NCBI GenBank assembly: GCA_038213005.1
Contig: JBBQTU010000029.1
Location: 1-25,579 of the forward strand
Length of the DNA: 25,579 nt
From: JBBQTU01 sp038213005
GTDB lineage: Bacteria; Planctomycetota; Phycisphaerae; Tepidisphaerales; Tepidisphaeraceae
Direction: 5' to 3'
This document shows, piece after piece, positions 7,391 to 13,016 of the stretch. The notes under the pieces are model-generated. The model was not told the DNA's origin and made no database searches. It was given only the letters and a program-made list of their open reading frames with translations. How positions within the stretch are numbered: the stretch's first letter is position 1; the number at the start of each line of letters is the position of its first letter. A program made the translations under genes and the position numbers.

Positions 7391-7447
7391 AAGCACGAAA
7401 TTCGAATCTCGAAATACGAAACCAAAGCACGTTCGGATTTCGTGCTT
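7391..7447. repeat. CGAA-rich inverted repeat between groES and groEL1
   Basis: Two 16-base arms, AAGCACGAAATTCGAA (7391-7406) and its near complement TTCGGATTTCGTGCTT (7432-7447), differ by one wobble position. The spacer contains further CGAAAT/CGAA units. As RNA it would form a long hairpin in the groES-groEL1 message. It has no T tract, so it is not a standard terminator. CGAAATCCGAA-type strings are, from memory, common intergenic repeats in planctomycete genomes. Confidence 0.6.
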
Positions 7448-7463
7448 CGAGCTTCGATCTTCC

Positions 7464-7751
7464 TTACTCCAGGATGCCCAGGATGTCCGACTCGCGCAGG
7501 ATGACGAACTTCTCGCCATTGACCTCCACGTCGGTGCCTGAGTACTTCCCGTAGTAGACCATATCGCCGGACTTCACGTTCAACGCGTGCACCTTGCCGT
7601 TATCGTCGGCCTTGCCGGGACCGGCCGCGATGACCGAACCCTTAGTGGGCTTTTCTTTGGCCGAATCTGGCAGAAGAATGCCGCTGGCTGTCTTCTCTTC
7701 GGCATCAGACTGTTTCACGATCACGCGATCCTGCAGGGGCTTCAGTTTCAT
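7464..7751 (-). CDS. groES: GroES co-chaperonin
   Basis: The 10-kDa lid of the GroEL cage. The 95-residue length is typical. The mobile loop that docks onto GroEL is at about 16-32 (EEKTASGILLPDSAKEK), and the conserved core PLQDRVIVK, VIAAGPGK, GDMVYYGKYSG and ILRESDILGILE is intact. GAGGAAAGG stands four bases before the ATG. It is first in the groES-groEL1 pair; the 88 bases upstream separate it from brnA and hold a hairpin but no CIRCE element. Being the only groES in view, it may also serve the second GroEL. Confidence 0.97.
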   Translation of the reverse strand: MKLKPLQDRVIVKQSDAEEKTASGILLPDSAKEKPTKGSVIAAGPGKADDNGKVHALNVKSGDMVYYGKYSGTDVEVNGEKFVILRESDILGILE

Positions 7752-7793
7752 GATTCCTTTCCTCTAATTGCTTGCCTTTTGTTTACTATCGAC

Positions 7794-7817
7794 ACATCGG
7801 AAGGCTTTCGCCGATGT
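7794..7817. other. Hairpin between brnA and groES
   Basis: ACATCGG (7794-7800) and CCGATGT (7811-7817) form a seven-base-pair stem; on the minus strand an inner GGC-GAAA-GCC tetraloop hairpin is an alternative fold. There is no T tract, so it may be an operator, a processing site or a weak terminator before groES. Confidence 0.35.
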
Positions 7818-7838
7818 CTCGCTTTGGTCCATTCTGGC

Positions 7839-8108
7839 TCATGCTGTCTTGCGTCGCTTTCCTGCCGTAAGGTGCGTAATCGCTTCACGCAACCGCAAGA
7901 AATCCCGGAGAGCACTATTAACGGCTCTCTCGCTGGCAAACTCATTTGCCAAGTCGCGATCTAGCACCACAGTCCTGCGTTCACCAACAAACTTCTTGAC
8001 CGCATCAAGGCCTTCTCCGACATAGGGACGGTTGCGCAGGTCCGCTTCATCCGGCAGTTCATAGGCCATTTCTTCACGAGTTGCCTTGCTGCGACTTCTT
8101 TTCTGCAT
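7839..8108 (-). CDS. brnA: BrnA-like antitoxin
   Basis: Likely DNA-binding antitoxin that neutralises BrnT and represses the operon. ATG 8108 gives 89 residues and has GAGG four bases upstream; longer readings lack support. The C-terminal half (TVVLDRDLANEF, then VNSALRDFLRL) has the beta-strand plus two-helix pattern of ribbon-helix-helix proteins, as in BrnA. The N-terminal part (MQKRSRSKATREEMAYELPDEADL) would wrap the toxin. It overlaps the end of brnT by 35 bases, the classic toxin-first BrnT-BrnA order. The assignment rests mainly on its partner and on the repeat array before brnT. Confidence 0.75.
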   Translation of the reverse strand: MQKRSRSKATREEMAYELPDEADLRNRPYVGEGLDAVKKFVGERRTVVLDRDLANEFASERAVNSALRDFLRLREAITHLTAGKRRKTA

Positions 8109-8373
8109 AAAACCTCGCTTCTTCACGCGTCGACTTGCGAGCATTGATGATCCTGACCACCTCGTCACCAGCGCCTCGATACGTGAACGACACCGTCAGC
8201 ATACGATCTTTCGAGGAGTGCCCGACCGCCGTAAACCGAAGTTCACCTGTCGAGTGCTTCCCGTCAAAAACGACCACTGGTAGTCCAGCGAACACCTCTG
8301 CGGCTTCTCCAAAGGGAACACCGTGCTTTCGGCGGTTAACCGCTTCCTTCACCGCATCCCAGTCGAATTCCAT
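8074..8373 (-). CDS. brnT: BrnT-family toxin (ribonuclease)
   Basis: A toxin of a type II system, with a RelE-like fold that cuts RNA and arrests growth when free. The 99-residue sequence has the family pattern: EFDWDAVKEAVNRRKHGVPFGEAAEVF, DGKHSTGELRFTAVGHS, LTVSFTYRG and VRIINARKSTREEARFYAE, the last holding the conserved basic residues. ATG 8373 is chosen over an upstream in-frame start (8403) because GGAG lies eight bases before it and family members begin MEFxWD. It overlaps brnA, and a TGTCTC operator array covers its start region. It lies in the chaperone block on the same strand. Confidence 0.9.
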   Translation of the reverse strand: MEFDWDAVKEAVNRRKHGVPFGEAAEVFAGLPVVVFDGKHSTGELRFTAVGHSSKDRMLTVSFTYRGAGDEVVRIINARKSTREEARFYAEKKSQQGNS

Positions 8374-8378
8374 TTCAC

Positions 8379-8420
8379 TGTCTCCGTGAGACACCGACCA
8401 CATGTCTCATTCTGTCTCAT
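8379..8420. promoter_or_regulatory. Probable BrnA operator: four TGTCTC half-sites before brnT
   Basis: TGTCTC occurs at 8379-8384, inverted as GAGACA at 8388-8393, and again at 8403-8408 and 8413-8418. The first two form a perfect 6-3-6 palindrome. TGAGACA (8387-8393) and TGTCTCA (8403-8409) form a second palindrome with a nine-base gap. TGTCTCAT is directly repeated at exactly 10 bases, one helical turn. The array overlaps the brnT ribosome site. BrnA of Brucella is known to repress its own operon; binding here is inferred. Confidence 0.6.
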
Positions 8421-8434
8421 CCACCACTCAGTTT

Positions 8435-8803
8435 TCACGCCACCGGCATCGGGCCGGCAGCAATCAGACGTTTGCGTTGCGGATCGACCAAGGCGTTGAA
8501 GCCTTCCAGCGACCTGGCACCCAGAAGCGTCAGATCCCCTGGTTCGGCGAACACCACCTCGTCCACGGTAAAGAACTCGCCGGCCCTGACGATGGCGAAG
8601 CCTACGCTTCGGGTCACCTGCTGACCCCTGGCCATCGTGAACGCCAGATCCTTCTTCTCCCGCTTGATGCCGATCTTTTCGAGCTGCTCACCGGGAACCC
8701 ATGCGCACTCGCTGCCCGTATCGACCAGCATCTGGGGCACATCAGCAGACTTCTTGCGAGCCGAGATATTCTCGATCACGCAATGCGTCTTGAATGTGCC
8801 CAT
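8435..8803 (-). CDS. Retropepsin-like (clan AA) aspartic protease
   Basis: A 122-residue single-domain protein with the retroviral-type active site LVDTGSECAWVP (D28-T29-G30) and the second conserved strand LTLLGARSLEGFNALVDP. One catalytic Asp per chain means it would act as a dimer. It has no signal peptide or membrane segment, so it is probably cytoplasmic. ATG 8803 is fixed by GAAGGAG seven bases upstream; an upstream in-frame start is not supported. It lies 43 bases after groEL2 with a hairpin between, and 61 bases before brnT. Small proteins of this kind are frequent in bacteria, often near toxin-antitoxin genes, and their substrates are mostly unknown. Confidence 0.82.
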   Translation of the reverse strand: MGTFKTHCVIENISARKKSADVPQMLVDTGSECAWVPGEQLEKIGIKREKKDLAFTMARGQQVTRSVGFAIVRAGEFFTVDEVVFAEPGDLTLLGARSLEGFNALVDPQRKRLIAAGPMPVA

Positions 8804-8818
8804 CGGTCGGCTCCTTCT

Positions 8819-8839
8819 GATCGGCAACCGCTGCCGATC
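8819..8839 (-). other. Hairpin after groEL2
   Basis: GATCGGCA (8819-8826) and TGCCGATC (8832-8839) form a perfect eight-base-pair stem with a five-base loop, eight bases past the groEL2 stop. There is no T tract and the ribosome site of the protease gene follows, so it may lower read-through or protect the groEL2 3' end. Confidence 0.45.
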
Positions 8840-8846
8840 ATACATC

Positions 8847-10496
8847 CTACATCATGTCATCCATCCCACCCATGTCGCCCATATCAGGAGCGCCCGCGGC
8901 GCCCTTGTCCTTCTTGGGCTTCTCAACCACGATGCAGTCCGTGGTCAGCAGGAGGATCGCAACCTCAGCCGCGTTCTGCAGCGCGGTGCGTTCCACCTTG
9001 GTCGGGGTGATGATTCCGGCTTTCATCATGTCCACATACTCGCCGGTCAGGGCGTTGTAGCCTTCGTTGTCCTTGCTTTCCAGGACGTGACGAACGACCA
9101 CGCTGCCAGGCAGACCCGCGTTCTCGGCGATCTGCTTGAGCGGGGCCATGAGGGCCTGGCGAACAATCTTCACGCCAACGGCCTCATCGCCTTCCATTGC
9201 CAGACCGCTGTCCAGCACCTTCATGGCTCGAATCATCGCAACGCCACCGCCACAAACCACGCCTTCTTCAACCGCGGCGCGGGTCGCGTGCAGTGCGTCC
9301 TCGATGCGGGCCTTCTTTTCCTTCAGCTCGGCTTCGGTCGCCGCGCCGACGTTCACCTGGGCGACGCCACCGGCAAGCTTCGCCAGGCGTTCCTGGAGCT
9401 TCTCTTTGTCGTAGTCACTGGTGGTGATGTCGATCTCGCGGCGGATCTGGGCGATGCGGGCCTGGATGGCCTTGCTCTCGCCGGCACCTTCAATGATCGT
9501 CGTGTTCTCGCCATCGACCCGCACCAGCTTGGCCTGGCCGAGATGCGACATCTCAACCTTTTCCAGATCAATGCCCAGGTCCTTCATGATCGGCTGGCCG
9601 CCGGTGAGGATCGCGAGATCCTCCAGCATCGCCTTGCGGCGATCGCCGTAGCCCGGAGCCTTGACTGCCACGACATTCAGGATGCCGCGCAGCTTGTTGA
9701 GCACCAGCGTCGCCAGTGCCTCGGATTCAATGTCTTCAGCGATAATCAGCAGAGGCCGCTTGGCCTTCTGGATCTTCTCGAGCAGAGGAATCAGCTTGGT
9801 TGCAGTGCTGATCTTGTCCTCATAGATCAGGACAAAGCACTTCTCCAGTTGACACACCATCTCATCTGGATCGGTGATGAAGTTGGGCGACAGGAAACCG
9901 CGATCAAACTGCATGCCTTCAACCACGTCAACGTGCGTATCGAGGCTCTTGCCCTCCTCGACCGTAATCACGCCGTCCTTGCCGACCTTCATGAACGCGT
10001 CGGCCATGATGTCGCCGATCACCGTGTCATTGTTGGCCGAGATGCTCGCGACATTCGCGATGTCGTCCTTCTTGGTCCCGTCGATCGGGCGCGACTGCTT
10101 TTTCAGGCTGGCGGTGACGGCTGTCACGGCCTTGCGGATGCCGCGGGCCATCGCCATCGCATCAGTCCCGGCCGTCAGGTTCCGGTAGCCTTCCTTGAAG
10201 ATGGCTTCAGCCAGCACCGTCGCGGTGGTCGTGCCATCGCCAGCGGCATCACTGGTCTTGCTGGCAGCTTCTTTCACCAGCTTGGCACCAATGTTCTGGA
10301 ACTTGTCCTTGAGTTCAATCTCTTCGGCAACGCTCACTCCGTCTTTCGTGACGGTGGGAGCGCCCCAACCCTTGTCGAGCACCGCGTTGCGACCCCGAGG
10401 TCCCAGCGTTGCCTTCACGGCGCGAGCCATCTTGCTCACGCCCTCCAGCAGCGACTTACGAGCCTCCGCGTCGAACTGCAGCATCTTAGCGGCCAT
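8847..10496 (-). CDS. groEL: GroEL chaperonin, copy 2 (stand-alone, with GGM-type tail)
   Basis: A second 60-kDa chaperonin, 549 residues. The ATP-binding core is complete (LGPRGRNAVLDKG, AAGDGTTTATVLAEA with D87, ALHATRAAVEEGVVCGGG). Unlike copy 1 it ends in a Gly/Met-rich tail (GAPDMGDMGGMDDMM) of the usual cavity-lining kind. ATG 10496 is chosen over an upstream in-frame start (10547) because AAAGGAG is seven bases before it and the protein then begins MAAKMLQFD. No groES accompanies it. An extended -10 promoter and inverted repeat at 10559-10598 probably control it. The protease, brnTA and groES lie downstream on the same strand. Confidence 0.96.
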   Translation of the reverse strand: MAAKMLQFDAEARKSLLEGVSKMARAVKATLGPRGRNAVLDKGWGAPTVTKDGVSVAEEIELKDKFQNIGAKLVKEAASKTSDAAGDGTTTATVLAEAIFKEGYRNLTAGTDAMAMARGIRKAVTAVTASLKKQSRPIDGTKKDDIANVASISANNDTVIGDIMADAFMKVGKDGVITVEEGKSLDTHVDVVEGMQFDRGFLSPNFITDPDEMVCQLEKCFVLIYEDKISTATKLIPLLEKIQKAKRPLLIIAEDIESEALATLVLNKLRGILNVVAVKAPGYGDRRKAMLEDLAILTGGQPIMKDLGIDLEKVEMSHLGQAKLVRVDGENTTIIEGAGESKAIQARIAQIRREIDITTSDYDKEKLQERLAKLAGGVAQVNVGAATEAELKEKKARIEDALHATRAAVEEGVVCGGGVAMIRAMKVLDSGLAMEGDEAVGVKIVRQALMAPLKQIAENAGLPGSVVVRHVLESKDNEGYNALTGEYVDMMKAGIITPTKVERTALQNAAEVAILLLTTDCIVVEKPKKDKGAAGAPDMGDMGGMDDMM

Positions 10497-10539
10497 GTAC
10501 GATCTCCTTTCGCATTTATCAGTCTCTTGCGAGCCTCTG

Positions 10540-10556
10540 GGGTTCAAAAAGAACCC
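10540..10556 (-). other. Small hairpin in the groEL2 leader
   Basis: GGGTTC (10540-10545) and GAACCC (10551-10556) form a six-base-pair stem. On the minus strand the loop is TTTTT. It would lie about 30 to 45 bases into the groEL2 message and could act as a temperature-sensitive or stabilising element; this is a guess from position. Confidence 0.35.
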
Positions 10557-10558
10557 TC

Positions 10559-10598
10559 ACGCCAGTCAAAACACTCTGGCGTAGGATGCACTATAACA
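10559..10598 (-). promoter_or_regulatory. groEL2 promoter with inverted-repeat operator
   Basis: On the minus strand TGTTATAGT (10598-10590) is an extended -10 box (TG, one base, then a hexamer matching 5 of 6); no good -35 is visible. Transcription would start near 10583. Exactly there begins an inverted repeat, ACGCCAG (10559-10565) and CTGGCGT (10576-10582), with a 10-base gap. A repressor bound here would block initiation. It is not the CIRCE sequence bound by HrcA. Confidence 0.45.
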
Positions 10599-10978
10599 AC
10601 GGCGGTGCCAATGGAACCGTCCGCCCAAATCAGCCATAAGACTCTGTCATAACACTACTTCCATTACGAACGAATAGGGGACCATCATCGCCTCGGCTGT
10701 CAGGCTGGCAGCCGCTCCCAACAGGCCTGCTGTGACGGTTGCCATTGTGGCAGGCACGCTGCGGAGGCATCCGCCCCGCCGGTTGTCGCGCCACTCAGAA
10801 TCGGCTGTCAGACACTGCCGACGGCATCTTCTGCGAGTTTTAGCCGCCCACCTCTGGCTAAAGCGCTCTCATTTGCGCATATTTCGTATCAGGCTCTGGC
10901 CACCCAATAGGCATTAGCGCGCAACGCCTCTTGGTTACCTGACCGCGCGAGTCCGTGGATCGATCGGAGAACAGGGCG
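10599..10978. other. Intergenic region between divergent groEL2 and mscS
   Basis: No convincing gene or RNA was seen. It holds an 11-base direct repeat TCGGCTGTCAG (10693-10703 and 10801-10811) and a seven-base inverted repeat TTTAGCC/GGCTAAA with a 10-base gap (10839-10862), neither with a T tract. The mscS promoter must lie here, but no hexamer pair stands out. Confidence 0.4.
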
Positions 10979-12163
10979 ATGATCAGCACATGTCTGGCAC
11001 AAACAACCCGCCCGTGGGCCTTCCTGGATCGCTTTGGAGTAGGCGACACTATCTCTCAAACACCGCTTTCCGGCTGGATCATCTTGGTCGCTGGCGTCTT
11101 TGGCGGCATGCTGATCGGCAAGACTGTGTCAGCCATCTTCGCTCGCATCGGCGATCACCTGGCTACCCGTCAATGGCGGCTTCGATCCATCTTATTCGCC
11201 AGCCTCACGGGACCCTCCAACCTGGCATTCGTCGGCATCGGCCTGGCCATTGGCCTTACGGGCCTCGATATGGCGGACGTCGTCCAGAAATACACGGGCC
11301 AGTCCCTGCTGCTCATTTTCGTCTTCGCCCTGGGATGGCTGGCGTACAACCTCGTCGACATCGTCGACGCCGTCCTGTGCAACCTCACCGCCAAGACCGA
11401 ATCCAAGCTCGATGACCAGCTCGTACCACTCGTCCGCAAGACCCTCAAGGTCCTGGTCGTTATCGTATTCTCGCTCTTCGCCGCAGAGAATGTCTTCAAA
11501 GCCAACATCGGCACATGGCTTGCCGGGCTGGGCATCGCTGGCTTGGCAGTCTCGCTCGCTGCACAGGACTCCATCAAGAACATCTTCGGCTCAATCACGA
11601 TCCTCCTTGACCACCCGTTCTTCCAGGGAGATGTCGTCACCCTCGCCGGCCAAACCGGAACGATCGAGGAAATCGGCTTTCGCTCCACACGGTTGAGGAC
11701 CTTCGAGGGCGCCCTGGTGACAATCCCCAACGCCAAGGTCGCCGACAGCGAAATCGTCAACCTCACCGCAAGACGCTCCATCCGGCGCCTTCTCAATATC
11801 ACCATCACGTATGACACGCCGCTGGCCAAGGTCGAACAGGCAGTGCAGATCGTGCGCGAGATCCTGGGCGAAGCCGAGTTCGCACGCGCCTTCGATCTCG
11901 CTAAGAATCCTCCACGCGTGTTCTTTGACGAACTCAACGCCGTCAGCCTCAACATCAGGGTTATGTACTGGTTCACGCCGGTCGACAACTGGCAGTTCCT
12001 CGACCACAATCAGCGATTCAATCTGGCGCTGATGCGACGCTTTGAAGCCGCCGGCATCGAATTCGCCTTCCCCACCCAAACCCTCTACCTCGCGGGCGAT
12101 CCGAAGCGAAAGCTGGCGATCGACACGCCGCAGGCGCAATCAGTCGACCATGGCGCCGCGTAG
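10979..12163 (+). CDS. MscS-family mechanosensitive ion channel
   Basis: An inner-membrane channel that opens under membrane tension to release solutes in hypo-osmotic shock. ATG 10979 gives 394 residues, with GGAG nine bases upstream; a GTG at 10955 in frame has no ribosome site. Hydrophobic segments lie at about 32-50, 78-96, 108-134 and 155-172. The pore helix TM3 is at about 177-206, with the family pattern GLGIAGLAVSLAAQDSIKNIFGS, and is followed by the beta domain (HPFFQGDVVTLAGQTGTIEEIGFRSTRLRTFEG) and a C-terminal alpha/beta domain to about 380. Two more TM helices than Escherichia coli MscS make it a mid-size member. It ends two bases from the end of the convergent acyltransferase gene. 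Confidence 0.92.
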   Translation: MISTCLAQTTRPWAFLDRFGVGDTISQTPLSGWIILVAGVFGGMLIGKTVSAIFARIGDHLATRQWRLRSILFASLTGPSNLAFVGIGLAIGLTGLDMADVVQKYTGQSLLLIFVFALGWLAYNLVDIVDAVLCNLTAKTESKLDDQLVPLVRKTLKVLVVIVFSLFAAENVFKANIGTWLAGLGIAGLAVSLAAQDSIKNIFGSITILLDHPFFQGDVVTLAGQTGTIEEIGFRSTRLRTFEGALVTIPNAKVADSEIVNLTARRSIRRLLNITITYDTPLAKVEQAVQIVREILGEAEFARAFDLAKNPPRVFFDELNAVSLNIRVMYWFTPVDNWQFLDHNQRFNLALMRRFEAAGIEFAFPTQTLYLAGDPKRKLAIDTPQAQSVDHGAA

Positions 12164-12165
12164 CC

Positions 12166-12828
12166 TCAGCTTGGCGCCGCCCCGGCCCGCTGCTCCGCCT
12201 GCAACTGCGCGCCATCCATCGCCGCCTGCGCTAGTTGCCGGTAGTGCTCCAGGGCCTCCGAGTCCAGGTCCGGCGGAACACTCACCTCCGCGCCAAACAC
12301 CACATACGCCGGGTCGGCGAAACGAGGGACCACCATTCGATCCCAACTCTTAGCCCGCCACGGCCGACGAAATGCGATCCCCACCGGCACCAGCGGCATG
12401 CCGCAGACGCTCGCCACAAACACCGCCCCCGGCTGAATCACGCGTCGCGGCCCGCGCGGGCCATCGGGGGTGATCGCCAGATGCCGGTCCTTGCCCTGCT
12501 GCACCATCTGGCGCAGGGCCTTGGCCCCGCCACGCGTAGATGATCCCCGGATCGCGACGCCTCCCAGCATTCGCAGCACTTGCGTGATCAATTCCCCATC
12601 GCGGTGACTGCTGATCAGCACAGGAACCCGCTGCCTGGCATAGCCGTAGGCCGCCAGAACCAGGTTCTCATGCCAGAACAGGTAGACCCTCGGCCGCGGG
12701 CTTCGCGCGGGATGCGAGGCTGGATCCGCGAATTCCTCGCGGATTTTTGTGGCGCACAGCCACGCCCGAAGCCAGAGACTCAGGACTAGCGCCGCCGATC
12801 GGATGGCCAGAGGATGCGTAATCTTCAT
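12166..12828 (-). CDS. DUF374-type lysophospholipid acyltransferase family protein
   Basis: Probably a membrane-associated acyltransferase acting on lipid A precursors or phospholipids, 220 residues. An N-terminal hydrophobic segment (about 8-26) is followed by the family blocks FWHE (51-54), ISSHRDGELI (72-81, the catalytic-type motif), IRGSSTRGG (93-101) and ITPDGPRGPRRVIQPG (119-134). The C-terminal region after 160 is variable. The ATG lies only seven bases after the 3' end of tRNA-Arg and has no Shine-Dalgarno sequence, yet no other ATG precedes the conserved core. It is probably co-transcribed with the tRNA. The substrate cannot be read from sequence; members are often found with lipid A genes. 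Confidence 0.85.
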   Translation of the reverse strand: MKITHPLAIRSAALVLSLWLRAWLCATKIREEFADPASHPARSPRPRVYLFWHENLVLAAYGYARQRVPVLISSHRDGELITQVLRMLGGVAIRGSSTRGGAKALRQMVQQGKDRHLAITPDGPRGPRRVIQPGAVFVASVCGMPLVPVGIAFRRPWRAKSWDRMVVPRFADPAYVVFGAEVSVPPDLDSEALEHYRQLAQAAMDGAQLQAEQRAGAAPS

Positions 12829-12835
12829 TCGACAG

Positions 12836-12909
12836 TACCCGCGACAGGATTCGAACCTGTGACCTCCGGTTTAGGAAACCAGCGCTCTATCCAACTGAGC
12901 TACGCGGGC
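12836..12909 (-). tRNA. tRNA-Arg (anticodon CCT)
   Basis: The minus strand folds into a full cloverleaf of 74 bases. The acceptor is GCCCGCG with CGCGGGT (first pair G-U), the D arm is GCTC/GAGC, and the anticodon arm is CTGGT/ACCGG with loop TTCCTAA. The T arm is ACAGG/CCTGT with loop TTCGAAT. Anticodon CCT reads AGG arginine codons. The discriminator is A, and CCA is not encoded (the genome reads CTG next). Confidence 0.96.
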
Positions 12910-12921
12910 AACTCAGTCCGC

Positions 12922-12950
12922 AAGGTATCCGCGGTTCGGCCCCTTCGCAA
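12922..12950 (-). promoter_or_regulatory. Possible promoter of tRNA-Arg
   Basis: TTGCGA (12950-12945), 17 bases, then TACCTT (12927-12922), 12 bases before the tRNA. The hexamers match 4 and 3 of 6 consensus bases. Read-through from hoxH is the alternative, since no clear terminator lies between hoxH and the tRNA. Confidence 0.3.
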
Positions 12951-13016
12951 GAAGGCTCTTGCTTTGACGGGCCGCCTCGGATGTTCTGCGCCTTCGGGAA
13001 GGACCGCCCTGCCGAA

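Noticed and set aside
7369..10600. CIRCE (HrcA) operator at groES, groEL1 or groEL2
   Set aside because: No sequence near TTAGCACTC-N9-GAGTGCTAA was seen in the gaps; only unrelated inverted repeats.
8637..10652. 671-codon plus-strand open frame opposite groEL2
   Set aside because: A GC-rich antisense shadow of groEL2 with no protein-like motifs; the minus-strand frame is unmistakably GroEL.
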